Shown here: positions 33,301 to 44,064 of the stretch, piece by piece
Layout of the letters: each line of letters opens with the position of its first letter
Position numbering within the stretch: the first letter of the stretch is position 1
Assembly (NCBI GenBank): GCA_018398805.1
Contig: JAGFBZ010000852.1
Coordinates: 124,001 to 188,000, forward strand
Length of the DNA stretch: 64,000 nucleotides
Direction: 5' to 3'
Source: Hirundichthys speculiger
Lineage: Eukaryota; Chordata; Actinopteri; Beloniformes; Exocoetidae
Made by a program: the position numbers and the translations under genes
Notes under the pieces: generated by a model
What the model was told of the DNA's origin: nothing
Database searches by the model: none
What the model saw: the letters and a program-made list of their open reading frames with translations, nothing else

Positions 33301-33560
33301 AACCAATTATCCCAAGATGGCGGTGGTATTGGCGCAGGTGGACTATTACCATGCGGCATCGAGTGTTAGATACCCATAAGGTCATTAGAAATACACATAA
33401 CTACTTGTGACTCCACACTGATCATCATCGTGGACTTGTGTGTCTGTCTCACATACAGGATCCTGTGGCCCCTGTGGCCCCCAGTGGTACGAACCCCCCT
33501 GATGGTAGTGCTGTGCAGTTCCAGATCGACAGCGGGAAGAGTTCCGTCAACTTCCTGTAG
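21281..33560 (+). CDS. two-Ig-like-domain single-pass membrane protein, 13 coding exons
   Basis: Exons are 21281-21326, 21711-21861, 21955-22012, 22099-22180, 23157-23272, 26990-27158, 27613-27743, 27914-27997, 30367-30396, 30796-30831, 30970-31089, 32995-33111 and 33459-33560. All have GT-AG borders and the phases match throughout, giving 1242 nt (413 codons plus stop). The product has a leader (MMWGVLLLLAAALSA) and two Ig-like domains ending in DEGTYT and DQGRYTL, the D-x-G-x-Y turn of V-type domains without the following Cys. A membrane helix (LMALLLLLGIPAG) is followed by CCCC and RKKIFKKK, then about 180 residues rich in Pro, Tyr, Ala and Gln, ending FQIDSGKSSVNFL. It is probably a surface receptor or adhesion-type protein. 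I do not recognise a named orthologue; function is unknown. Confidence 0.88.
21711..22180 (+). CDS. Ig-like gene exons 2-4 (first Ig-like domain)
   Basis: Exon 2 is 21711-21861, exon 3 is 21955-22012 and exon 4 is 22099-22180, separated by two short introns (93 and 86 bp). Together they encode one V-like fold, from LKINLLENADKLEFVP through VYWGKH and RRWYIDKVTYEDEGTY. No cysteine occurs at the B-strand or F-strand positions. A fold split into three small exons is unusual compared with the single-exon Ig domains of most receptors. Confidence 0.82.
22835..23041 (+). repeat. tRNA-Leu-headed repeat, copy 2 (degraded tRNA)
   Basis: GTTAAGGAGTTGGATTTAAG, ATCCAATG and TCTCGTGGGTTCAAG derive from tRNA-Leu(TAA), but the acceptor and T stems are broken. 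The body blocks of copy 1 follow in the same order up to AAAGGTGAACTT, minus an internal segment of about 40 bp. It lies in intron 4 of the Ig-like gene. Confidence 0.68.
23157..23272 (+). CDS. Ig-like gene exon 5 (second Ig-like domain, N half)
   Basis: It encodes NYLKCVAGESLYISLEGLDL, then ADAFLSFSGPAANVTL. One Cys is present near the domain start. NVT is a potential N-glycosylation site. Acceptor is TTTTCCAG and donor GTGAGA. The following intron (3.7 kb) carries the tandem MITE array. Confidence 0.82.
23360..25145. mobile_element. TAA-flanked MITE, copy B, split by a hAT insertion
   Basis: Termini GGGTGAATCCCAATTCC and GGAATTGGCTC are flanked by TAA (23357-23359, 25146-25148). About 580 bp are the MITE itself and the rest is the hAT element at 23708-24907. 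In the interior, near 23580, ATGGCGCCGAAAAAAGC is the same exon-like start seen in copy A. Confidence 0.8.
23708..24907 (+). mobile_element. 1.2-kb hAT with ZBED5/SCAND3-like relic
   Basis: Termini CAGGGTTTCTCAAC and GTTGAGAACCACTG are flanked by an exact TTCTACGT duplication (23700-23707, 24908-24915). The interior reads MAENKKQCWQYNANYV, then after a frameshift LLCERVFSNEAMKLSLLKEQ and KDLAYFQSLRDQH. This is the N-terminal part of the hAT transposase family that gave rise to ZBED5/SCAND3-type proteins. The catalytic body is missing. Confidence 0.88.
25154..25603. mobile_element. TTA-flanked MITE, copy C
   Basis: Termini GGGTGAATTCC and GGAATTCACCC, flanked by TTA at 25151-25153 and 25604-25606. 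It is only 5 bp from the TAA of copy B, and its right TTA is also the left TTA of copy D. Confidence 0.82.
25607..26271. mobile_element. TTA-flanked MITE, copy D
   Basis: Termini GGGCCAATTCCAATTCC and GGAATTAACCC, flanked by TTA (25604-25606 and 26272-26274). It keeps the same exon-like remnant on the minus strand near 26050. Confidence 0.82.
26275..26989. other. rest of Ig-like gene intron 5
   Basis: No gene or repeat recognised. Confidence 0.4.
26990..27158 (+). CDS. Ig-like gene exon 6 (second Ig-like domain, C half)
   Basis: It encodes VHDGAPVAQDHPDYWDRVRT, then HSANIEIRHVNISDQGRYTL and a basic segment. NIS is a potential N-glycosylation site. D-Q-G-R-Y-T-L matches the F-strand consensus except that the Cys is replaced. 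Confidence 0.85.
27613..27743 (+). CDS. Ig-like gene exon 7 (transmembrane segment)
   Basis: It encodes a short stalk, the helix NPLMALLLLLGIPAGI, CCCC and RKKIFKKK. The cysteine cluster at the cytosolic face is a likely palmitoylation site, and the basic run fixes a type I topology. Acceptor is CACCGCAG, donor GTACAG. Confidence 0.87.
27914..31089 (+). CDS. Ig-like gene exons 8-11 (Pro/Tyr-rich tail)
   Basis: Exons 27914-27997, 30367-30396, 30796-30831 and 30970-31089 are all phase 0 at both ends, so any of them can be skipped without a frameshift. They encode low-complexity tail segments such as PCPPYNAYGQPG, MQPYGPN, PTVHPPPAPSP and NPAYPPQNPSYPPAGAP. The 30- and 36-nt exons are micro-exon sized. 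The tail resembles Pro-rich cytosolic segments that bind SH3 or WW domains, but no exact PPxY motif is present. Confidence 0.8.
28404..30320 (-). mobile_element. PIF/Harbinger-like element with Myb/SANT gene relic
   Basis: Near-perfect termini (CAGAGGGGTGTACTACGAAG and its inverse) enclose 1.9 kb in intron 8. The minus strand at 30167-29949 reads RWRSVYFSQEEQVLIMQGYE, then FKEIFTAKSNTVGANKARKC and WQKIADRVNT, a Myb/SANT-like DNA-binding domain of the kind paired with Harbinger transposases. No transposase is seen. A target duplication could not be fixed. The middle has AT-rich repeats and a LINE tail. Confidence 0.75.
29250..29612 (+). mobile_element. LINE 3' tail nested in the element at 28404
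   Basis: GGGATAAATAAAGTTTTATC followed by (TTATC)n is a standard LINE 3' end. Only the untranslated tail is present. Confidence 0.6.
31131..32994. other. Ig-like gene intron 11
   Basis: It holds two hAT-like CAGGGGTGTCAA-type ends in the same orientation (31131 and about 32293), a 26-base G run (31226-31251) and the palindrome at 32352. No gene. Confidence 0.45.
32352..32474. repeat. 22-bp-arm palindrome plus direct copy
   Basis: Arms 32352-32373 and 32375-32396 are perfect inverted repeats around a single A. The right arm and the following TTTTCA-TATCAAA recur directly at about 32443-32474. Confidence 0.93.
32995..33111 (+). CDS. Ig-like gene exon 12
   Basis: This phase-0 exon of 39 codons continues the tail (GYASPPVMYSAPPPAAATDP and following). 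Acceptor is GTGCAG, donor GTATGC. It follows a 1.9-kb intron containing the palindrome at 32352. Confidence 0.8.
33459..33560 (+). CDS. Ig-like gene exon 13 (C-terminus, stop)
   Basis: It encodes DPVAPVAPSGTNPPDGSAVQ, then FQIDSGKSSVNFL and TAG. The acceptor is CACATACAG. No AATAAA appears close after the stop, so the 3' UTR end is not defined; a hAT element starts at 34167. Confidence 0.85.
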   Translation, partial: DPVAPVAPSGTNPPDGSAVQFQIDSGKSSVNFL

Positions 33561-34166
33561 AGGGATGTTCTCCTCTGTTACCAAGGGTCTCTGGCCGTGT
33601 TGTGTTGCTCTGTTGTGGGATTCAAATCACTGATCCTGAAACAACTGACCTCATTTGAATTGACAGTCCTCAGCCATCTTAACCAAATGTTCTCGAGTAC
33701 TAAAAACCCTTGAAAAAATGAAAATAGGCTCTCTAATTTGTGCATTGACTTTTTAAAATTCTGTGGCCTTCTGTGAAAAGTAGGTTTACGGGCCAAACTT
33801 TAACCAGGGATCGTCTTTGCTCCAAATCACTCCCTTGTGCACTTACACTTCACGTTTTGGGGGCATAAATGCCCCCAGAAATGCACACTCAAGAGTACCT
33901 GGATGGTGTACTCAGGTACTCTGAGTGTGGAACGCTTCCACCGTCAGTGTCTGGAACTTACAGATGACGGCTAAAGCGGTGAATTTCAATAGGAGCTACC
34001 CGGCTACTGTGGAATATGACGTGTAATTGGGCTTCTGGGGCTTTGCAGACATGTGGCTCTCTGGGCTACTGGCTTCCTCCAGTTGTTCCAGTAGAAGCAG
34101 ACTGGATCACCACTGGAGTCGCCGTCAGTGTTGATCCGTTTCCTGACAGGAACGTAGCCTTGTAAG
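33561..34166. other. 3' flank/UTR of the Ig-like gene
   Basis: Non-coding. No nearby AATAAA. Confidence 0.4.
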
Positions 34167-35046
34167 TAGGGATGGGAATTGATAAGATTTTTCCGATTCC
34201 ATTATCGATACTGTTTAACGATTCGATTCTTTATCGATTCTCTTATTGATTCTAATATGGGTTAAAAGGAAGAACAAACAGTTTTATTAGCATCAATTTT
34301 TATTTACTTAGAAGTCACGACCTTACAAACTCAACAGTGAGGTCAAAAGAGGCCCAAAGCCTGGATAACGTGTTAACTGTTGTAATATGTAACTGTGCAA
34401 ATACACAAGAATGTGTAACATTTTACTAACAGATTTTTTCCTAATAGAAATTTAAAAAATCTGCTTTTTAAAAGGATATATGAGCTCACTAAGCACACAA
34501 AAATAATAATAAAGAAAGAAAATACTATCAAATACAACGGAACAGTGCATAGTGCAAATCTGCATAATACTATACTAGCTACTATACTAGCTACTTACCA
34601 GAGTTGCCAGAGGTGATCTTAGCTTGGCTACTGCTGCTGCTGCTGGGTTGAGATCCATCAGTCCGAAGTGCTTCAAAAACACTCGTGACACTCGTTATCT
34701 CATGTTGTGTGCGCAAATGTTTCTGCATGTTAGCCGTGTTCCGTCCCGACGCTGTTATCTCCACTTCACAATGACTGCTAGTTGCCTTGTTGCCATCTTT
34801 CTTTGTGAAGTGAAGCCAAACTTTGGAGCGTTTGATCCTGGTGGGCGCCATTGTTGTTTACAACTCCAATGCCCGTGCTAAACCGACGTAACTTAATCAC
34901 GTAAGTGCTTTCTGGAATTGACTGTGCATAACTTGCGTAAATTACGTAAATAAGAGAATCGCTAGATTAACTGCCAAACAATTCAATGGAATTGAAACAC
35001 ACGGAACCGGTTCTCTACAGGAACCAGTTCTCGATTCCCAACCGTA
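34167..35046 (-). mobile_element. 880-bp hAT with degenerate BED zinc-finger exon
   Basis: Termini TAGGGATGGGAATTGAT and CGATTCCCAACCGTA are flanked by an exact CTTGTAAG duplication (34159-34166, 35047-35054). The minus strand from 34851 encodes SKVWLHFTKKDGNKATSSHC then ANMQKHLRTQH, a BED finger whose first Cys is Ser. The rest of the transposase is missing. Confidence 0.88.
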
Positions 35047-35439
35047 CTTGTAAGTCATCATCATGCTTCCCCGTTTTGTCCTTAAACCCTCGGGCTAAAT
35101 CACTGCCTCCCGAATCAGTGGAAGTTTCGTATTGTCCTTTTTTCGTATCTTCGTATAGTTTTAGGATCTCCCAAAAGCCCCAAATGCAGCGGTAACGACC
35201 AGTTTTGACCGGTGCTGCCACCTGGAGGACACCATTTTCACAGTACTCGGGTAGCTTCTGTTCAGGGCACTTTTACAGAGATGATAGACACGTGCAATGT
35301 AAATACAGCACTTACATATGCTAGGTTATATAGTTAGCTATAAAGATATTTACAAAGTACCACTTTGTGACGAGTTGTCTCGCTGGGGAAACCGACAAAA
35401 CACATCAAATTACTTTTACTTCTTACGCTTAACAAGTTT

Positions 35440-36410
35440 CAGTAGTCAAGTCTTGAAATAATGATGGTAGTTGGTCTCAGTGTTTGGCAAATACAACCCA
35501 GGTGAACAACAACAAACAGCTTTTTTCATCAAGCCATTGTGCAACAACTTGAAGTAACCATTTCCTGTCACATCATGGTGGACGAATTCTGGTCCATTCT
35601 GTTGCCTCAGTTGAAGTCTTTGGGTATTCGCTTTTGTGCAGCTCTCTGAAGGTCCCACCACAGCGTTTCAGTCACACTGAAGTCTGGACTTTGACCGGGT
35701 CATCTTAGATCTCTTTCTCCGATTGCTTCGGATCTTTGTCTCGTCACATGACCCAGTTTCAGCAATGCTTTAGCTGCCAGACAGACGGCCTCACATTGTC
35801 TCTAAAACACAAATGAATTTGTGGTCCACGCCGGTGGCTGCAAAGTGCGCAGGAACTCCAAATCATCACCCTTCCACTGCCGTGCTTGACAGTGGCAGTT
35901 GGGTGTTTCTGCTGAAATGCTGTTGGGTTTTCTCCAAACATGGTGGTGGATATCAAGGCCAAACATCTCCACCCTGGTCTCATCTGTCCGTAGGACGTTG
36001 TTCCAGAAGTCTGCTGGTTTCTTCAGATGCAGTTTTGTGAACATCAATCGTGCTTCCATGTTCTTTTTGGACAGAAGAGGTTTTCTGCTGGCAACCGCTC
36101 CAAACAATCTTCTTCAAATTGTCCTGTCATGGACTTTAACATTTAACATGCTCAGTAAAGTCTGAGATGTGCGTTTTTTGGATTTTTTTTTTGGGGGGGG
36201 GGGTTTGTGTTCCTCCAGGCATTGCAGGTCTGACAGTGTGGGAAACTTGCTGGGACGTTTTCTCTTGGGGAAGCTTGACAACCGTCTTGAATGTTTTGCG
36301 CTTGCGAATAATTTTTCTCACCGTAGAACAACAACAAACCCATCAGAGCAGAGAGGTTGTACTTGGTTAATGCCCGTGTGATTTTTGCTTTTCCTCTTTG
36401 CATTCATTCC
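35440..36410 (-). pseudogene. Tc1-like transposase relic 1
   Basis: The minus strand reads RKPLLSKKNMEARLMFTKLH, KKPADFWNNVLRTDETRVEM and, frame-shifted, a decayed C-terminus toward 35440. The first catalytic Asp motif (TDET) is visible; the second and third are broken. Clear terminal repeats were not found. Confidence 0.8.
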
Positions 36411-37906
36411 CGTAAATGGACAGTGACACGGTGAAGAAAGTTACGAGCTGTTATTTGCCTGAAGATGTATTTGCCTAATACTAAGACCCACTGTGATGAT
36501 GCACCCCACTGCACAAAATGAAAAGTTTGGGGTTCCACGACCCCATACTTGACCAACTCTGGATTATCTGTTACCATTCAAGAGGTTTACACTGAGATTC
36601 AGACTCAATCACAGAGCCCTGAGAAAGTGTTGAATGGTTATGGCTTTTTAGAGCATCCTGTCGGACTGAAGTGTAATGAAGGCTCAATACGCACAAGAGT
36701 ATAGTATCTGCTGAATCTCATCAGTGCTATGGACATGTAGATCTGCTTGACTGGTGGCTTGTCTGTAATTCTCCCGTGATACCCCCCCCCCCCGTGACTG
36801 GTTGGACTTGTTTTGAGTCCTCATCATCACCGATTCTGAGAGCCAGAGGTGGTTTTGCTGGATCGAGCCAGATGAGCTCAACCTTACCAGATAATACAGG
36901 TCAACACTGCCAAAGCGGGTGTGGCTTCATTTGTGTTTCTTTTTGCAGAAAGGGCACATTTGTCACATTTGCAGGGCTCATTTTCTGGGCTGAAAGCAAA
37001 CAGGTGTGTGCTGAAAGCGTACACTTTCCTTCCACAGCCACCAGAGGTCAGTCTTTAACCATATTCGCCACAGAAACAAACCATGGGGCCAACTTTGGAA
37101 GTGGACAGTCTTCTGAGGTCAGAGACGGTCTCACGTCTGCCTTAAAACCCTTCAGGTGCATCTACTATCACTAACGCCTTCTTTTCTGTGCCACTAACAA
37201 GCAACTTTAAATCTTGAAAATCTTGGCAGATGTTGTCGACCTGGCAATCATTTTTACGATGCTTTAGGTCAACTAAAGACCCTTTACACCCTGTTGGTAC
37301 TGGGTTGGACCCACTTTAGAACTGCCTTAATCTACGGCGTCTTAGACTCAGCGAAGCTCTGCAAACATCTGTTCATGGTGACACCGCAGCATCTCAAAGG
37401 TGCCCAGTAGGTCTGATCTGGTGACTGTCGAGGGCCTTCGGGAGACCAGTTTGTGCCGCGATTAGTTGTTGATCCCATGCAAAAGCCGCTCCCTCAGGTG
37501 TGTTTTCACAAAGCATCAATCGAAGGACGGTCCTCAGTCAGGAACAAGTCCCTTATATCTCTCGTCGGTCCGTAAAATCACCGTTCTTCTTTCTGATAGC
37601 TGCTCTTAACGACTGCAGCTCGTCTTCACCGCTGCTACATGTCTAGCATGACTAGGCGCTTTGCGTGGCTGGGACCATGTGACCAGTCCAGTAACTATCT
37701 GATTGGACCGACTACCCACTTCGCTACGACCACCAGTCACCACTGTCACATGTCTGAATCCATTAAACTGTTAATAAACTAGATATTTGGATTAACACGT
37801 CGATGACCAGGTGTAGCTAACGACGTGATCAATGCGCGTACAAATACCACAAAAGTTACAGTTAAATTCAATCACACATCTGCCTCAACCAACTTTCACT
37901 TTACAT
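36411..37906. other. no gene seen
   Basis: A plus-strand frame at 36776-37174 has no domain, family resemblance or splice context. Confidence 0.4.
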
Positions 37907-38340
37907 TAGGGCTGGACAAAAAATCAATAACTATTTAATAACTACATAGAAAATGATGAAGTGTTTCAGTAATGATGATGTGACTATCAGACACATTTAT
38001 GATATTTTGATATACATTATTATTATTATGCCACGGAGTTTGTTCCTTTGATGGTAATGTTTGGTTTTTTTTCTCTATGAATATAAATAAAAAGTGAACT
38101 TTTTTTATTAAACCATTTTTATATAAAAATAGATCATTTTTTAAAGGCAGAGTTTTATGCATTTGACAGTTTCCTTTTTTTTTTTAGGAGTTTGTGGGTA
38201 CGGTTTTCCTCTGGACATTCTTGGTAGTTTCTCTGTGGTTTTCATATTATTCGTATCGATATCAGAAATGTATCGTATTGATCAAAATTAAGACATATTC
38301 TATATTGTGGTATAAATTTTGACCATTTTGTCAAGTCCTA
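37907..38340. mobile_element. 434-bp hAT MITE
   Basis: Termini TAGGGCTGGACAAAA and TTTTGTCAAGTCCTA, with flanks CTTTACAT and CCTTACAT (7 of 8). Confidence 0.82.
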
Positions 38341-40024
38341 CCTTACATTCTACGCTTTGGGTCTAACCACGTCAGTCGAACACCAGATAGAAATAAAGAC
38401 CTCCGGCTAGCAGAAGCTGCAGGTTTTGGTTTAATCGTTATAACTTTAATGCTTTGTCCTTTTCTAAGCTGCTTGCGCTCTCTCAGGCTGGGTGCCTTGG
38501 TGGGTTGGGGAACCCTTTATTCCACATATCTCATCTACGTCTGTGTCTTTGGCCATATTTCTACATGAATTGTAAACTTGTATCTTGATGTTCCTAACGT
38601 GTATCTGTGTTTGACTTTGATCTAATGTGTGCATGTAGGTATTTAGAATACTTGATGGGTTTTATTTTTGTTTCTTTGTAAGTGTAACCAGTCATCTTTA
38701 GTAATGTAACCGTGACGTTTAACTGTCTTTACTTATGTGAAGTTTGCACTCTCTGGTTCAACATCCCACTCTCAGTTGAATGTCAATGAAATCTACCTCC
38801 TACCTCATTTCGGAGGGTCGGGTTTCTGTACAAGGAACTAAAGCAAAGCTTTCTAATGAAATAGAATATTAAAGGATGACAAAAAGATGAACAACAGTGA
38901 AGTATCTGATTATGTGTGAGACTGCTGAAACTATAATTATCATGTCACTTTAATAAACAAGAATCATTTGTTATATGTTGGAGCAGCAGCCTTGCTGAAA
39001 AGTTGGACGTTTTGATATGGGAGTCAATGGAGATTGACTAACTTTTGAAGTCAGCCTCCGGTGATCGGTTGAGGAACTGCAATTTTCTTGACTTCTCTTC
39101 GGAAGGTGGATGTAGCTCATTGGTCCGTATGTAGGCAGAGAGAAAAGATGAGAAACTAGTGACTAGGGATGAGTAGCGACTCTGAATGTTGGGATTGGGA
39201 CAGGAAAAGCTGCAGGGGTCTCAAACTCCAGTCCTCCAACAAAAGAATCGGGCTAACAATACAACACAGGACTGTAATTTGTCTTGATAAATGTCTAGAT
39301 TTTCCCACAGTGGTCACAGAAGCATCTTTCAGCTCTGCCTGAACTTTATCTCGTCTGTCTCGCGCGTTAGTGTCACATTTTCCACGGTCAGTGAAGGCAG
39401 CACGTCTAGGCAGTCGGCTGCTCTTCGTTGTGGCGAGGCTTGTTTGGCGCGGATGGATATGTCGTGTGGTGAAGCTGGTTGCCGTCAACAGAAGGTGAGT
39501 GATGAGGCTGGTTGTGTTCCTGCGTCTGCGCGGACACTCAGTCGGTTAACGGCGTGTTTTTTTAACGAGCTCGTAAAAACACGGTGGTTTGTGCGGAAAG
39601 CACAAACTTTTCTCAGAGCGTATCAGACTTTAAAATTTGAAGTTTGTACAATTCGTGTTTAGTGACTGTTAACGTTCGTTGTGCGCCGATGTTTTGGTTA
39701 AAAATTTTAAAAAGAAAAAAAAAACTTTAAAAAAAGTATTGTTTATTTTCCTTTCAAAAACACAGTTAAGCCTTCAATTACTTTTTTTTTTTTTTTTTTT
39801 TTACGTCCATACGGTCCATACGGTTTCCACTATTGTCTGTTTTCAAAATAAAAGCTCGCGTCTTCTGGCTGACTTTCAGTGTACAGTACTTTAAATATAC
39901 AGTTTAAAATAACAAACACGAAAACAAACAAATAAAAAAACAACCTCACAGTTTGAAAACTATAAATATAACAATAAAAGTTAAGAAACTGTATTACAGT
40001 TAGGTCCAAATGTATTTGGCTAAT

Positions 40025-40055
<31 letters not shown>

Positions 40056-40798
40056 AGGGGTTTTGCTTTATATGCTACCACAGTGGTTTTCTAAGAAAAA
40101 AGTTTCACGAATAAAATTTTACTTCCATTTTCAAGAGCTCAAAGTGTCAGTTAATTCCCTTGATAGTTTAAGACAAATGAAGCCAGAAAAATGTAAAAAA
40201 AAAAAAAAAAATAAAAACTTGGAAAAAAGGGAGAGATAACGTGGGAGGAAAAAAATAAAATGTTTAAAATTTACTATAAATTCTAGTGGCCTGTTTATTG
40301 TTTATTACAGTATTATTGAGTGGCGTTTGGTACCTCGGCTTCAGGGTGGGTTTAACTACTTAATCCATCATGATGCTATAATTATACAAGCCACCAATAC
40401 AAAAATGCAATATGCAATATAACAAGAACAGGGAGCTGCATAATTTAGAGATTATGCATCACTGTTTATTCATAAATTAGCCTACTAATGATTAAATACT
40501 ACTAATGATAAGAAGAAGGTTGGCACATTATTGTCAAAATACTTATAACTAGAAAACTTCAGAAGAAATATTTGATTCAATATTGACATCAAAAACTTGG
40601 AAAACTGCAGCCAGGGGACTATTGAGCTGCTGTTTTAGGATGGAAAGAAGCAAGTTTACATTAAAAAAATGAAAATAAAATCACAACACACCAGATTGTG
40701 GTGATATTTAGTAAACCAAGATGGGATATTTATAATTTTGAGTGAAATTATTCTGTGCAAACTGTGATTGATTTTTTTAATAACAATATCAAAGTAAA

Positions 40799-40863
<65 letters not shown>

Positions 40864-41720
40864 ATATTAATCACTATTTGGTTTGTTCATAAGTAAAAAT
40901 GTAACATGACTCTCAGCTTTTATTCTGAAAACATCTGACAGTAGCGGTTACTATAATGCTGACTGTATGGAGCCCTAATAAGATCAAAGAGGGCAGCTTG
41001 CCGCCGGTTTGTTTTATCTTCCAGCCTCTAATTTAAATGTGAACAGATGGGAGCTGTACAGCTGTCAGGAGGTACCAACGAGGCAGAAGATCGACTGTAG
41101 TCAAGTTTCAGTCAACTACCAGGAGTTTGTGAGAAGAAAACTTTTCATGAACTATTTCAGAACTTCATCGATAACAAAGTTCAGATACAAAAACGTGTTT
41201 TGTGCATATATATGGTCTATATATGTAGATTCAACCCCACCGTCCTGAAAGTGTCGGGCGTGAAAGGTTTTCATTTTTAGTGAGTGAGTCAGAGCTTCCA
41301 TCACCCATCCTGCAGTCTCGGACGTTCTTCAAACAATATCATGTACGACTGAGTTGTTTTGGGGTTTTTAAATCAGAGTTTAGACTTCATCTGGGCTCTT
41401 TTCCCTGTTTTTGACTGCTCTGGATTCTTTCGAAGACACTTCCGTGGAGCTCAGGTTTCACAGGAGCAGAAGGTTTCTGGAAACTTTCCATAAACTTACC
41501 ACGGGACGTTAAATTAGACGATGTTGGAAATGTTCCAGCGCAGATGCTTTCCACATGGGAAGGCTGTAAAAAGTTGTTGTTAGATGTTAGCTAACGGTTA
41601 ACTTATTTCACGTAAATGATCATAACCAAAAGGGTTTCTAGTTTACTTGGTTCCAAAAGAGCAAAGTTTATACAAATCTTCATTTAGCTAAATGCTGATA
41701 TTTTCATTTGAAATAGGAAA
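38341..41720. other. AT-rich spacer with microsatellites
   Basis: It contains T/A homopolymers (39782-39802, 40029-40050) and (ATT)n(AGT)n at 40799-40862. A GC-richer patch at 39350-39500 ends in CAACAGAAG and GTGAGT and might be an untranslated exon or a repeat. No protein gene recognised. Confidence 0.4.
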
Positions 41721-41724
41721 AAAA

Positions 41725-42560
41725 CAAGTAAATAGGTCAAGGCCAAAAGTATTATCTCTCTAAAAAACCTGATAATCAGCCAAGTCGCCTTTGGGACTTA
41801 CACATGACAACAGTCTCCTGAGGGGTCTTCGGCCATTATTCCTTGGAAAAGTACTTGCTCCTCTGAGCCTGGATGCTGTCCCTGAACATCCTCCACAGAT
41901 CCTCCACAGGTCTGACATCTGGACTTCGAGGGCACCACTCCAGGACCTTGACTTTGGTGTCCCTCAAAGAGCTGTTGACAAATTTAGAAGAACCTTTTGG
42001 TTGTTGTCGTGTTGGAAGACCCATCACTGACCCAAACCACTGGCAGGAGACCAACCCCAACAAGGTTCCTTGTGCCTGAAGCAGCAAAGCAGCCCCACAG
42101 GATTATGCTTCCACCACCAGGTTTCAATGTGACAACTGCGTTTTGTTTTATTTCCATTGACAGTCCGTCCCTTCCTTCACAGAGGTGAAACATCCTGATG
42201 AGATCAGACACCTCAGGTTTGGTCTCATCAGACAAAAGGACAGATTTCCCAAACGAACATGTTTCAAATGCTAATGCTAATGCTAATGCCAAAGTTCAGT
42301 CTGGCTTTGAAGAACTCACCAGAGGAGTTCTTCTTAGTCGATGGCCATTGAGTCCACCACGGTGAAGAGTCTTCTACTCATCCCCTCCAGAAGAAGCCAT
42401 CAGACGTCTGAGGATTCTTGTTGATGTGTTCATGTCTCTCACTACGTTCCTCTCCAAAAATTTGGAAACCTTGGACTTCGAACCACGTCCAAGTTTGGTT
42501 AAGAATTTGTCTCATTGTACTTTGAGTGACTCAACGTTCTAGCTTTTCTAGACCACGTGA
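41725..42560 (-). pseudogene. Tc1-like transposase relic 2
   Basis: The minus strand reads GKSVLLSDETKPEV, GGGSIILWGCFAASG and VLEWCPRSPDVRPVEDLWRM, the first Asp block, a core block and the final Glu block of Tc1 transposases, with frameshifts between them. AAGGCCAAAAGTATTATCTC near 41740 resembles a Tc1-type terminus. Confidence 0.75.
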
Positions 42561-42703
42561 ATCATTTATAAATGGCAGCATTTAGGGGGTCAAACTAGAT
42601 GTCCCCTGGTTGTGTTTTGCATCGTGTCTGGGTACGGTAGTTTAGGGTTACTATTGTTGAGCTTGCAAAAAGAAAATTTTTATATTTACTTTATGTTTAA
42701 AAG

Positions 42704-43820
42704 TAGGGCTGGGCAAGTTAACACGTTATTATCGAGTTAACTCATTAATTTATTAACGCCAACATTTATTTTATCGAGTGTTAACGCATGTTGCTCACAC
42801 GCTTTTGTTTTGAAAAGTCTGTTACTGGCTGCTGCAGAACCGGAAGAGAATTGGCAGGTAAACATGCGGAAAAGCTAAAACAGACATGGAGAAAGTTAAA
42901 AATTGGTGTACTTTACAGTTCAGGTAGCAACTCAGGTAGCAATATTAACAATTCTGTCTGAAAAAACAATTCTGGACTGCAACAAAACTTTGGTGTCATT
43001 CCTCCATGTTCCATCAGATCTGCTCCATGTGTTCACTGTCCTGCTGTTCTCTAGCTGGTTACTGCAGTGCGGCTCCATCTAGTGGCTCAGATGTGTAATG
43101 ACAACAGAAAGTCCAGTCCTCAATTATAAAACAAATTCAGCTCTGTGGCCCGTTTTTTAATTTCGTATTTTTGATCCAAGTCTAAAATTGAAATAATTAT
43201 AAAAAAGTAATTTTTCCGTTTTTTTTGTGTTAGATTTTTAAAATGAAAAACAAAATAAAATGTCACTTTTTTTTATTTTTTATTTTTGATTGATACACGG
43301 ATTGGTAAAGTTAACTTTAACATGGACATTTTCATTTTAAAGTTCTCCCAGACGGAGGATTCAACAGAAACAAGGTTATTTGTAACAACTGACAAGTTGA
43401 ACTCCCCGTTAAAGGTTTCTGCTGTTACCTCAGAAATTACCTGTTTTAATGTTCTGATTGTGCTGAGACACAATCATTTTGTTGGATTTTGTTTGTAAAT
43501 GTTTTTTTTATTTTTCATAAAAACAGGATGACATTAATGCCCTGGCAGTGGCAGTAAGCTGTATTTTATTTTACATTTTTAAGATGAGATTTACTCTAAA
43601 TATGTGTTACTGACAAGTGCTGATGTTGTTTTGTGTGTTTGAACAACAAATGTTATGACACTTTAGTTCATATGGCAGCAGAACATTTAAATAAAAGTGC
43701 ATTTTACACTACTTTTGAATTCATTATTTGATTTTGTGTATACAATGCGATTAATCGTGATTAATCAGGGAAATCATGCGATTAATCGCTATTCAAAATT
43801 TTAATCGTTGCCCAGCCCTA
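42704..43820. mobile_element. 1.1-kb non-autonomous hAT
   Basis: Perfect 13-bp termini TAGGGCTGGGCAA / TTGCCCAGCCCTA are flanked by an exact TTTAAAAG duplication (42696-42703, 43821-43828). No transposase. A truncated relative is at 15612-16323. Confidence 0.92.
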
Positions 43821-44018
43821 TTTAAAAGTGAACCAAATAGAGGCCTCAACTGTGAGAGATGTTTTACGACGTAAAGTTTTATAAATATTTCAATAAAATG
43901 TCCCATCATTCATTTGGCCTTAATAGCAAATTCTTGTATGAGTACAGAACATTCAGGATGTTGCTGTTGAAGGAATATTCCACTTGTTCTCGCTCTAATG
44001 AAATTTCTGACTCCTCTG

Positions 44019-44064
44019 CAGATGATGTGGAGGGTTTTGGTTCTGCTGGCTGCTGCTCTGAGTG
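44019..44064 (+). pseudogene. orphan duplicate of the Ig-like gene signal-peptide exon
   Basis: It reads MMWRVLVLLAAALSA plus one base, the same length and phase as exon 1 at 21281. The acceptor (CTCCTCTGCAG) and donor (GTGAGC) are conserved, and similarity extends roughly 45 bp on both sides. No exon 2-13 equivalents follow in the next 20 kb on the plus strand. It is most simply the remnant of a tandem gene copy whose body was lost or replaced by repeats. Confidence 0.78.

Noticed and set aside
39290..39500. Untranslated first exon paired with the orphan leader exon at 44019, homologous to the one at 16.4 kb
   Set aside because: Only GTGAAGGCAGCAC is shared between the two places, which is too short to claim homology; I kept it as a note only.
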